From: Pisolithus tinctorius
Lineage: Eukaryota > Basidiomycota > Agaricomycetes > Boletales > Pisolithaceae
Assembly (NCBI GenBank): GCA_024663395.1
Contig: JANFAH010000021.1
Span: 186,001 to 250,000 of the forward strand
DNA: 64,000 bases
Reading direction: 5' to 3'
Shown here: positions 43,300 through 53,129 of the stretch, piece by piece
Position numbering within the stretch: the first letter of the stretch is position 1
How the letters are laid out: every line of letters starts with the position of its first letter
Made by a program: the position numbers and the translations under genes
The notes under the pieces: model-generated
The model's database searches: none
Told to the model about the DNA's origin: nothing
What the model saw: only the letters and a program-made list of their open reading frames with translations

Positions 43300-45640
43300 C
43301 CTCGAGTACGGGTCCGACTTACTCAGACGAAATCAACATATCCTCTTGCATTTTCTGAACAGTTGGTGTGCAGGGCGCTTCAGGGCCTGCAGCCTCTTGG
43401 ATCCCAAGAATGACTCTTCCTCCCAGAACTCTTGACAACCTGGCTCGCTCTGTAGCCCGAGCAGCCAGCCATAGTTCATGCCGCGATATGCCTGCGCCTG
43501 CATCATCCATGATCCTGGAACAATGGATGTTTAACATTCACGTCAACGCCACAAGCCGAATGACGTGGTTTACCGCTGCAAGTGAGTTACATTGCCATCC
43601 AGGTTCATGCGTCGTGTTCCTTTGACGATACCTGCAATCTCACGTAAACCCGAGCGAACGTGACCTTCTGATATCATCTTGGAATCTGATCCTCTCCGAA
43701 TGTAATTCATGGCCTGAACCATATTGAAGTGACAAATAAGGACACGAGCGTTGGGCTTACCGTTGATAATAGTTGGTCCACCTCCGAACAGATTCCACGC
43801 CAGTAGAACCACAGGATCTGTAACAGACGAACAATCAGCTTCGACCAGGTTACAACTTGAAGCTGGTGTCCTTACCTTGCCTGTTATATCCTCTTCTATG
43901 GCCCGCTGTTCATCCTCGTCTTCTGCTGCCTGGAGTTTCGCTTGCAGTGCGTCTACCTCTCGCACAGTGGAATGGACCTCAACCTGTCTTCAGTATCCAG
44001 GGGGTCGGCTACTGAACATCAAAGGATGGTACCAACCGTATCGTAATCACTGTGACATACTTGACTTGTTCGTCTGGGACCAAGGCACGAAGAATGGTAG
44101 AGTGGAATATGAAAAGAAATAAATACTCACGGCTTGCCCTCTGAGGCATCGAGGAGGATCGTACCGATGTGTTCGAGTAGCTGTTTGTGGCCAGAATGAG
44201 TCGCAACTCCTTTTGCTTGATAGTAACACCTACCTCAACACTGAGAGTCTGCGATATCGACTCCACCTCACGCTGCGTCTTTCGCTTCTCAGTAGGCGAC
44301 CAGCGGCCAAGAGCATTGCACTTCTCGAGCAAAGCGGGCACTGCAATCTCACATCGTGGGTTCTGCCATGCCTCAAGTTAGCATTCGAATAGATTCTGTG
44401 TCACCGGTCGAACTGACGAATGACGGATTCGACGGGTGTTCTAGTAAACCATTTCCTATGCAGTGATGTGAGTTTGCTGACGAGCAAACATGATGTGGCA
44501 CATTAACCTGTCGCCATGCCTCCATGAGCCTCGCCGCGTCGCTGAGATTGCATTGTCGAAGGGAGCCTTTCGAAGAACGTTAGCTTGCCAACCTATATTT
44601 CAACGGTATGAACAGGTTGAGGTATCAAGTTAACAATGAACACGCACGAATTTTTTCAGGTGTTCTAAACCAAAGATGACCAAGAAGTCAATCGCATCGT
44701 TGACCCTTCTGTCCTGCTGTCATCATGAGGATGTGCTTGTGGGTTGCACGCAGTTGTCTGACGCACCACAGGTTTGCGACGAGCTTCGGTTCCTGAAAGT
44801 CGATGCTGCAGGTGATGAGCTTGGCTGATAGAAGCAGGTACCGGATTCGCCAGTGCGTAAAAGTGTTTCCTACATATGTCCCGGACACAGTGTCAACGTC
44901 ATTGTGCAATACGATCTGCGAATAAATCACCTGATATTTTCGAACTGTTCCCTTCTCTGTTCAGAAGCTGGTTCTCTATGCCAAGCTAGTGGTGTTGCGA
45001 CAATGCATAGGGGGATGAAGATGCCTGGGTCTGCGGACCCATCACTGCCTTTGCATGCTGATTCTGAAACCCAACGTCAAAACAAATGTAGGAACCATCC
45101 TTTCGGTAACCTCACCTCCTCGCAAGTCCTGTCTTCCCTCACGACCAACTTTGTAGAATTCTGAGCATTGTATGACCGTTGTGACCAGATGTTTGCCTGC
45201 GAAACGGGTAGAGAAGGCTTTCAGCAGCGTGTTGAATTGTTCGTTGTTCGGAAGAGAGAAACCATTCGGTCGACACAGAGCGAGGTTTTCGCCCGGGGAA
45301 GATGTCATGGCATGTCATGGCAACGCAGCACATGTTCACAACTGGATACACGGGAGACCACCAGACCATAAACCGAATCAATGGGATCGATACCAAGTTC
45401 CTGCATATCCTCGAATACGTTGCCGCGACGGTTGAAACCATCGTGAGTGGAATAATGGCCATAATCTCCCAGCTATCCATGTCAAGCTTGCCACAGCCCT
45501 AAGGAGATATGCCGCGACTCACCGCAATTCCTTGACTGGAACACTCTTGAAGCCATGCAGATTGCCCATCCAATTTCAACTCATGCAAAAGTTCAGTATA
45601 TGTGCAAGGGACCCGTAGTTCGTCGTCTAGCTATGGTGAT
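43300..45640 (-). CDS. Unidentified multi-exon coding region
   Basis: Several stretches on this strand look coding and are bounded by consensus splice sites, but I cannot join them with certainty. In order they include ELRVPCTYTELLHELKLDGQ and SAWLQECSSQGIA (near 45,540-45,635), RRGNVFEDMQELGIDPIDSV (near 45,310-45,375), LCRPNGFSLPNNEQFNTLLK (near 45,160-45,225), DPGIFIPLCIVATPLAWH, RVNDAIDFLVIFGLEHLKKF (near 44,650-44,710), PALLEKCNALGRWSPTEKRK, VATHSGHKQLLEHIGTILL, VDALQAKLQAAEDEDEQRAI, ILWFYWRGICSEVDQLLST, and DDAGAGISRHELWLAARATE near 43,450. A GTAAGT donor at about 43,318 suggests a further 3' exon. It may be more than one gene, and the first piece could belong to the HET gene upstream. 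Family unknown. Confidence 0.35.
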
Positions 45641-45648
45641 ATGGATGA

Positions 45649-47445
45649 TTATATCCGATCATGCCCATATATGGGAGAACTTACCGATCGACATATACAC
45701 GGCCCAGTACAACAACCAGGACATTGCTCTATGTCAATCATCACGTCGGTGTAGCCATTATCATTGCTTCCGCAGACAATCCTTGCATCCCAAATGGATT
45801 TGGGAAGGTGAGTGGCCTTAATAGTAAAGGAAGCGCCACAAAAATAAGACTCGTCAACAGGAGCGTTCCACAGAAAATCGTATGCTTGCTTGGCAAAGTC
45901 TGCCCACGACGACTGGGCTTGTTGATCTGTGGGGCATTCATCACAGACGACGCATGCCCATACTTCACCAAGGTAGTATCCAAGTCCAACTGCAAACCGG
46001 GACTTGGCATCGTTGTTGGCATAGACTAAGACGATAAGACTCTTTTCCGGTGAGAGTATGACAGTGTTACACGTGCGTAAAATCTCGCACGGGAAGGCGC
46101 CACAACGGGTGAAACCATTCCACGAAGCACGCCTGTCATTGAGCCTGAGATCGTGGTAGCTCTCCTCAGCATCTTGAGCATAAGCAAGATAAAGTGACGT
46201 AAACTCCGGCCAAGTGTTACGAATACGTGATGCGCCCAAACACCTGGAAGAGCTAAGTCCGCAGGATTCAAGGTCGATGGTGATAAGGTTTCCATCGCAA
46301 TCAAGGCATGGCAATACGGCCTTGAAAACTGACTTTGAGTCGTCGCGATCGGGTATGATGGGCAACCAGACTTGGATGCCCACGTTGGTGACATTGAATA
46401 TAGAAAGTTGGATGGAGGCTGCACCGCTCCGCAACGACAAAAGCTTGCCCTGGCCATGGTGTGTGTCCACGTCGAGTCCGTTTTCGCGTATATACTCCTT
46501 TAGTTCATCTGCAAACTCGTTGTGATCCACAATATTTTCGATGTCGTGACAACCCCGAAAGCAGTTCGGGTCTTCTGCTAGAACACTTCCGTAGTTCCCA
46601 AGACATCCCTTGGGATTCCAGGCAAATATACTGCGATCGCTGGATGCCCGGATTATTTCCAGTTGCAGACGTTGGAATGCTTTCGAACCCTCGCCGTACA
46701 ACATCGGCATGTTTACGCCGAACAAGCCCATCAGTGAATATGCTCGATCTTCTACTCGTCTTGTCTTCCGGTCAGCGGCCCAAGACATGATGTGAGCAAC
46801 GCCTGGACGTTCTGATGAGCCAGTACTCCTCAAAACCTGTCCGTCTCTCAAAACCTTCTCCGGAATTCGCGTAATGATCTGTAACGTGGATGTCAAGTCT
46901 TGTTTGGTGCCAATAGACATCCAGCTCTTGTTGAAGAATTCGACCTCCCTCGGAGCGATGAGCTCCTGGAGTGTCCAGCCTCGTGAGAACCACTCGGGCC
47001 AACCATGGAACTTGTCAAACCTGCTGAAGTCTTGTTCAGCAGGAAAGGCTAACCCATCAACATCGTTGAGGTACACGTAGCACCTCTGCGCATTGCGGTA
47101 CCATCGATACATTGAATTGATCGCCTCGGAGAGCTCCGCGCTGCTTCGCTTGTCAATGCAACACGTATCGACCCATAGCCACGCATAGCCATCCTTCAAG
47201 GCCTGTTCGCAACTCTTGATGATCTTCCGGTAACCTTTGCGTTGCCTGATCTCATCCCTGTCTTGGTCATCCATTTTCATGAGTCCAGTCATCTCGTCGT
47301 AGTCAACCTCCATTTCCCAGCGATGTGACAGTATCGCATATTTTGTATTCTTGAAGTTAAGTGATTCCAAGACCTTGGTTTTGGGTCCTGCGAGCTGGAT
47401 GTCCCTTTCCCGGTCAAGAACGGCTCTCACATCCAACACCCGCAT
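45649..47445 (-). CDS. HET-domain protein with N-terminal HET
   Basis: About 598 residues in one open frame. The N-terminus is MRVLDVRAVLDRERDIQLAG, followed by the HET domain: KYAILSHRWEMEVDYDEMTG, WLWVDTCCIDKRSSAELSEA, INSMYRWYRNAQRCYVYLND, WFSRGWTLQELIAPREVEFF, RRVEDRAYSLMGLFGVNMPM, LYGEGSKAFQRLQLEII. The rest is a less conserved region, PKGCLGNYGSVLAEDPNCF onward. The last codons are cysteine-rich (CPGCCTGPCIC) and are followed by a perfect GTAAGT donor (after TCG near 45,680), so the true C-terminus may lie in further exons. Unlike E1 and FE2 the HET domain is N-terminal and there is no P-loop or TPR. This is the common HET-E-like layout of fungi. Predicted role is cell-death signalling after non-self recognition, by analogy with ascomycetes. 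Confidence 0.88.
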   Translation of the reverse strand: MRVLDVRAVLDRERDIQLAGPKTKVLESLNFKNTKYAILSHRWEMEVDYDEMTGLMKMDDQDRDEIRQRKGYRKIIKSCEQALKDGYAWLWVDTCCIDKRSSAELSEAINSMYRWYRNAQRCYVYLNDVDGLAFPAEQDFSRFDKFHGWPEWFSRGWTLQELIAPREVEFFNKSWMSIGTKQDLTSTLQIITRIPEKVLRDGQVLRSTGSSERPGVAHIMSWAADRKTRRVEDRAYSLMGLFGVNMPMLYGEGSKAFQRLQLEIIRASSDRSIFAWNPKGCLGNYGSVLAEDPNCFRGCHDIENIVDHNEFADELKEYIRENGLDVDTHHGQGKLLSLRSGAASIQLSIFNVTNVGIQVWLPIIPDRDDSKSVFKAVLPCLDCDGNLITIDLESCGLSSSRCLGASRIRNTWPEFTSLYLAYAQDAEESYHDLRLNDRRASWNGFTRCGAFPCEILRTCNTVILSPEKSLIVLVYANNDAKSRFAVGLGYYLGEVWACVVCDECPTDQQAQSSWADFAKQAYDFLWNAPVDESYFCGASFTIKATHLPKSIWDARIVCGSNDNGYTDVMIDIEQCPGCCTGPCICRSVSSPIYGHDRI

Positions 47446-49200
47446 CCTCCTTGGGGGGCGAACAAAATGTTCAAACGGTCAACGCTGGTCCTAACAATTA
47501 TAGATCATGAGACGTACTGCCTAGGTGTTGTGAGACTACAATGTAGTTCTTCAGACGACGAAAACTTTAGGCGTCTGGCGAAGAGAGAATGGAGGGATAA
47601 GCGTGATACGCGCTTGTTGCGGATCGCAGGTTTTAAGGAAAGGTGCTTGTGTCGAATATGAGGCTCAGTTCCAGTGCTATCTGGAAGCCACAGCAAGGAA
47701 GCATCAAATCAGCAGTACTTACCAGGCTGTGTTCTGGATCAGCACTATCGAGCTGGATTTTCCTTCTTGGTCGTCCGCGATCACACTATGAATATATACG
47801 ACAACCAATACTCGCGTCAGAATCAGAGTCGAACAGAAGAATGATTTGATTTAACCGGTGCGGTATGAAACATTGACCTTCCGGCGAGCAAGTAGGCAAC
47901 CGGATCAGGCTGCCCAGTAGCTTTTCTGTCGGAGGCGAAGCAAGGTGGTGGATCAGTTTCAGAAGGGTGATCTCCAATTCCGGGGCTGCGCTGGCACTGG
48001 CGCCGATTGACGCACTGATGCAGAGATGGTGTGGTTGTCGTAGATCAGACCTATCGGCCAGTGCTTGGAACGCATGAGATGGTAGGTTAGCACGAGCCCA
48101 GGCAAATTTATCTACCGACTGTGAATGCAGTGCGTTCGACAACACCGGATTTTCAAGAGGATGGAGATAAGCGGAGGAACAGATCTAACACCCCACAAGC
48201 TTACCACTCGAGCAATGCGCCTTCCTCGTTCTCACCATCAATCCTCCACCTTCAGCAGCCTGGCATCCGCATTGTCAAAGGACATCCATCAGGAAACAAC
48301 GAAGTTCAGGCATGAGGAGCGGCAGATTGCTCACGCTGGGTGCATGGATGTAGTAGCACTCAAGCAAGCAATCTAAGTTAGCTGGCAGTTCCGAGGGGTC
48401 GACGCAAGTTCCAAGGGGAACCATGCCCTCCCATGCAAGTCAGCAGAAGAGTGCCACTAACACTGATGTCGCGAATGACACGGGATACGAACAGATGCCT
48501 TTGGAAGAGTGGATGTATATGACTTCAATGGAGTACGCAGGGTCTGGACGTGCTGACGCCCAGACAATGCAAAGAAGCCAAACGCCGGAGTCGCAGAAGT
48601 CACCGCGAAAGAAACACAACCCACAACGGCAGTTATAAATAACATAAGGACTCGAGACAGATAGTAACAACTTACTCACACAGACACCCCAGCTTCAACG
48701 ACCCTCAACAGATCGCATCCGTGCGGAAGGAGCACCACCCACCACCCGTCGGAAACAGGGAATATCCGCCATTAAGTCACGCCGTACCACCAACACAGTA
48801 GACACGAACAGTTTGTACACAAAATCTATACGACTCGCAAAAACAGTAATAAAACAAGGGTCATGTGATTCGTTGCAGGTGTGCAGTAGAGCTGTCATCG
48901 AACGCAAAAGTACCATCGCCCACTCCAAAACCTCACAAGACGACGTGCGTACTATGGCGTTTATGGCGTTTAATTACGCCATACTACCGGGTACTCCACC
49001 AACAGCACGCAGAAAACATCGTGGGCCGATGATGTCGACGAGCTCGGTATGTATTATCCGGCCTGTGTACTCCGGTATCTCGTGGGAGAGAAGTTCATTC
49101 TTGAGTTGTTTTTCGGTCGATTGACTCGCACTGCGTTCTTTTTGTGGTATCGTCCGCGCGGATTCGATGATGACGGATACTATCGTCGACAGATCAACCC
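47446..49200. other. Gene-poor region with one possible small gene
   Basis: Upstream of the HET gene. A plus-strand frame at 48,423-48,638 (MPSHASQQKSATNTDVANDT, then a Lys/Arg-rich end) and a second at about 48,690-48,900 (TNTVDTNSLYTKSIRLAKT) could be exons of one small basic protein, but no good donor links them. I claim no gene here. Confidence 0.3.
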
Positions 49201-50203
49201 AATATAATCGAAGATTACGTGGACGAGAACGGGATCCCTGTCACCGTCGAATGTACTATTAGCGACGAGGGAAAGAAAGTTAGGGTCAGTGTTATTCTTT
49301 CCTGCTTTCTTCCGCTATCATTTCGTTGTTCAAGTACCCACGTTAATCTGATTCCCGTCGACTCTGATAATGAATAGATAACCTGAAAAATCAAACGTGC
49401 TCTCCAAAAGCCTATCGTCGAGCACGCTGTTGCAGAACGCAAAAAATGGGCCAAATTCGGCAAGCAAAGAGGGAACAAAAAAGGCCCGGATCACGCTACG
49501 ACGACAGTCGGCGAGAACGTTACGCTCAAGATAACTGCCGGTAACGAAATACGTAGATTTTTGTGCTGCTTTTTATCACATTCGACATTGTTTACTATTT
49601 ATGACCCAGTCCTCGGAACCGGAACCATTCGCAGAACGGTCGATCAGGGCTGAACTTGTGAAAGCAGGAGGTGGAAAAGTCTCTTGTAGACTTCGTAAAG
49701 GAGACTACTTTACTGCAAAATGTCCTTACAAGGACCACCTTGCATGGCTGGAAATATCAGGTACGTCGAAACTCTACCATGTTTCTGAACTAGTCAGGGG
49801 TTGACAAACAATTGAAAGACCCTCCTGACGAGGGTACGTTTGCGAATGCTGCAGCGGAACCCGCGCCGGCACCTACAACAGGCAAATAGGTCCCTCCCTC
49901 GATGCGCACACGTGGGCCAGGCGAACCGAGCCCCGGGTTTGGGTGCTGGTGAGCCAGGCACCTCACGCGATGAGTTCCCCACGCTACGCGTGACCAACAT
50001 CTCCGAAGAAACCCAAGAAAACGAGCGAGCTCTTTGGAGCTTTCGGTCGTGTCATCCGTGTGTATGTCGGGAGGGATAGAGAGACGGGTATTGGTAAAGG
50101 TTTTGCTTTCGTGAGCTTTGAGGTTTGGATGAGCGCGCAGAATGCGATGGGGAAGTTGAATGGGAAGGGGTATGATAATTTGATTTTGAGCGTGCAGTGG
50201 TCG
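49201..50203 (+). pseudogene. eIF3g pseudogene with retained introns
   Basis: eIF3g is a subunit of translation initiation factor 3 with a zinc knuckle and C-terminal RRM. Recognisable pieces: IIEDYVDENGIPVTVECTIS (49,204 on), KIKRALQKPIVEHAVAERKK, WAKFGKQRGNKKGPDHATTT, VGENVTLKI, EPEPFAERSIRAELVKAGGG, zinc knuckle CRLRKGDYFTAKCPYKDHL, LRVTNISEETQEN, and RRM core RVYVGRDRETGIGKGFAFVS. At least two introns are still in place (near 49,285-49,378 and 49,552-49,609), so this is a DNA-level copy, not a retrocopy. Lesions: TGA in front of KIKRALQ, a zinc-knuckle Cys changed to Arg, and a frameshift between QEN and the RRM body (near 50,025-50,035). The N-terminal exon is not recognisable. A functional copy must exist elsewhere. 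Confidence 0.78.
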
Positions 50204-50624
50204 CATGAGTGTGGTTTCTTTCTCGGCTGCATCCTGCAATGTGATTCTCTGTTGATTTGTGGTCGAGTGCTGATGGTAATTCTTCTTTGCAGAACAGAGA
50301 CCTGATGGTCGGAGATTGCTGTCTTGGAGATCCATTACAGTATTTGTACCCATACGTATCGAACATGCCAAACCATGCTTTCGTTGGACGTTTTGTAGGT
50401 GCGTCGAATCTGGTCTGGCAATCCAATTTGTCTGCGGTGCCAGAGACATTGTGGTGCACGTAACTGATAGACCGGCTGTACTTATCGCCGAGTCCCATGG
50501 TTAGCTGATAAGACCAACGCACCTCTGTGACAAGCTTCTGGCATGGATTCACATGTGGTGATGATGTTCATCGTCAAAATACAGCATTAAAAGTACACAA
50601 CATTAACCCTTCGTAGATCGACCA

Positions 50625-51105
50625 TCATTTCTTTCCCGCCTTCTTCGCAGCAGTCCTCAGTCTGGTAATCTGTTTCTTCCACCCGAAACACAGGTTACAT
50701 TCTGTCGCATGGCTCGTTAGTTGATATCGTTTGTAGGGGTGAGAGTCACAGTGGACTGACCCGCAGATCCATGCTTCTTACACTGATACACACCATCCTT
50801 GTTCGTAGTCACAGCCGGGGGTTGGAGTGGCTCACGGTCGATGGCGTCAAACTGAAAGACGTGATTACAGTAATGCATGCCTGGGAAGGAGGGAGACGAA
50901 CCCCATAGAACCCGTCATTCTCCTCGCGACCGTCGTAGTCACAGTCCTTACACTAATAGATGATGTGGGAGTAGTTATGTGATTGCAGGGTTGGAAGCTG
51001 ATAAGCGGTTTGTCGTGTATGTTTGTGATGTAATGGACGTACCACTTCCTTGATGTGCGGGGCGCAGAAGACTGCGTCGTTGATTTCGATGGTCACTGCT
51101 GACAT
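50625..51105 (-). CDS. Small CxxC zinc-binding-type protein
   Basis: Four-exon gene of about 92 residues, missed as an open frame because of its introns. The start is MSAVTIEINDAVFCAPHIKE (51,105). Next come an intron with GTACGT donor, VCKDCDYDGREENDGFYG, an intron ending CTTTCAG, FDAIDREPLQPPAVTTNKDG, VYQCKKHGSA, a third intron, then CNLCFGWKKQITRLRTAAKK and AGKK before TGA at 50,625-50,627. Four or more cysteines (FCAPH, CKDC, YQCKKH, CNLC) suggest a zinc site, and the C-terminus is strongly basic. All joins stay in phase. I do not recognise a named family. It is divergent from the F-box gene, about 250 bp away. Confidence 0.62.
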
Positions 51106-51353
51106 TTTATGGACAAATTCAATGCAAGTGAGAGGGAGGGTAAGCTGGAGAGTATTTGTACTCGACCAGGGCGCTTGGGAAGACTGGTCTGGTGACCAGA
51201 AGTACTGGGACAGGGGTGGGAACATCGAATATGGCACGATCACATGACCAGGCGTGTCTTCCTAAGTCTATTACATACTCCAGCAAACTTGAAGGCATAG
51301 CGAACAAGCTGGACCTGCAGCGGACACTGGCAAAGCGTATTATCTCTAAAAAG

Positions 51354-52991
51354 ATGGCAGACAGGCTCCCACCCGAGCTCTGGTCTCACATCTTCGACCT
51401 CGCCGCGGACGAGGATGTCATATTCTATCCAGGTCTGCCAACCAGCATGGCTCAGTCCACCTGGGCTCGTGCCATCTATGGCGACTGGAAGGTCAGAACA
51501 CCACAGGATACCATCAACATCATACAACGGAGGAGTTACGCGACGAAGAAAGTGAGTTTTTTCTTATCTTCACACCTTGCCGGGCTACACACCGATGAAT
51601 TGATGATGTGTGTATGTCAGGCCATCATCCGAACCTGCAAACGATGGAGACAACTTGGAACCGAGTTCCTCGTCCGATGTCTCTTCTTTGACAATCCCAC
51701 TAAACTGCGTGACCTTCGTCGCATCCTGGACAGAGATACATCCCTGGGATGGTGGGTTCGTCGCTTGCACATCACCCATTTCTTCAACGGGCGCGGTCCA
51801 ACCATGGACGACTTCGAAGAGCCCCTCCTGGCCATCCTCGCGCAGACCCCCAACCTTGAAATATTTATCGTAGACTGGCCAATGTCAACCGCGTTCGGAG
51901 CCGTCGCTGATACGCTAGGAGCATACTGCCACAACCTCCGCACAGCCCACTGGCATGTCCCATCCGAACTGGTCTCCAAAGTTATATGGGCACTCGCATC
52001 CCTTCCTAGTCTCATCTCTGTCCACCTCACATTCGACGAGGCAATCAAAGAACCTGACACTATTACCCTCGGATCCGCGGAATCCGTCAAACTGACTCTA
52101 CCTAGTCTCCAACAACTCTTTCTAAAAGGATTCTGCCAGGAGTTTATGGAACAAGCTGCAGGGTGGACGTTACCTATGTTCAACACTTTCTCCTTCGATT
52201 TTGGAGCTAATACGCACGACATACCCGACGTCACTGGTTTCCTCGCCCAACACGGCGCAACACTTCTCTTCCTTGATCTAAACTGCGTACCCGCACTAGA
52301 CATACGCGCCATCCTAGATCTCTGTCCAATTCTCACTACCTTCTGCTTCAATCTCGACTGGAAAATTCCTCCTCCCGAACGATTCCCATCCCTCAATCAT
52401 GATGATTCCAACAACGACCCCAATGCCGATTTAGATGCCGATCTCGCTCCGATATCCCTAACCAACCGCCCACACGAGCACATCCGCCACATAGGTCTCC
52501 ATGGGTGCATATACGCCTTCGGAGTCGGTTATGCCTCCGCATACATCTCCGCTGACCCCTTGCGCACGCTCCTCGTCCAACGCACCAACGACGCCAATTT
52601 CCGTGCTCTCTCTCACGCATCGTTTCCCCGCCTCGAGCGAGTGAGGATTCTGAACCCGCTATTGTTGCAAGATTTAAATGACGAAAATGGGCCAAGAGCG
52701 GGCGAGTGTTTTGAGAGATGGGAAAGGTGGTGGGATGCATGCGAATCCATGCGTGTGAGATTGGAAGATTGTTCGGGTGGGCTGCTAGGGAACCTCCCGC
52801 GGGATCCTGTCGAAGAACCCGACGGGAGTGACGAGGAAGAGGAAGGCGAGTATGAGGATTATACAGACCACGAGGAAGAACGGACGTCAGCAAGGGTGAG
52901 CAATGTCGCCGAGTTGAGGGAGCTTTTGGAGGAGTGTAGAAGGATGTCGGCGGAGGCTGACCAGCAACCATCATTTTTCTTCCCACTTTGA
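51354..52991 (+). CDS. F-box-type protein
   Basis: The start at 51,354 gives MADRLPPELWSHIFDLAADE, an F-box motif at the very N-terminus. The open frame extends upstream without homology, so I prefer this methionine. A 69-nt in-frame segment (51,552-51,620, GTGAGT...GTCAG) is probably an intron; without it YATKK joins AIIRTCKRWRQLGTEFLVRC, the usual F-box C-terminal pattern. The middle has leucine-rich elements (LLAILAQTPNLEIFIVDW, LRTAHWHVPSELVSKVIWAL, LPSLQQLFLKGFCQEF) and the C-terminus is very acidic (DGSDEEEEGEYEDYTDHEEE). F-box proteins select substrates for SCF ubiquitin ligases. Substrate unknown. Confidence 0.75.
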   Translation: MADRLPPELWSHIFDLAADEDVIFYPGLPTSMAQSTWARAIYGDWKVRTPQDTINIIQRRSYATKKVSFFLSSHLAGLHTDELMMCVCQAIIRTCKRWRQLGTEFLVRCLFFDNPTKLRDLRRILDRDTSLGWWVRRLHITHFFNGRGPTMDDFEEPLLAILAQTPNLEIFIVDWPMSTAFGAVADTLGAYCHNLRTAHWHVPSELVSKVIWALASLPSLISVHLTFDEAIKEPDTITLGSAESVKLTLPSLQQLFLKGFCQEFMEQAAGWTLPMFNTFSFDFGANTHDIPDVTGFLAQHGATLLFLDLNCVPALDIRAILDLCPILTTFCFNLDWKIPPPERFPSLNHDDSNNDPNADLDADLAPISLTNRPHEHIRHIGLHGCIYAFGVGYASAYISADPLRTLLVQRTNDANFRALSHASFPRLERVRILNPLLLQDLNDENGPRAGECFERWERWWDACESMRVRLEDCSGGLLGNLPRDPVEEPDGSDEEEEGEYEDYTDHEEERTSARVSNVAELRELLEECRRMSAEADQQPSFFFPL

Positions 52992-53129
52992 TTTTGTTTG
53001 ACTGCTTTCGTTGGCACATACATACCCTATGTCTGTTTGATGTACCCTCCGTGTCTTTTATGTATACGCAGCCTAGAGGAAAGGATTTAGACAGTTTAGA
53101 CACGCCTAGCAGTCAAAGTCCGCTATGGT

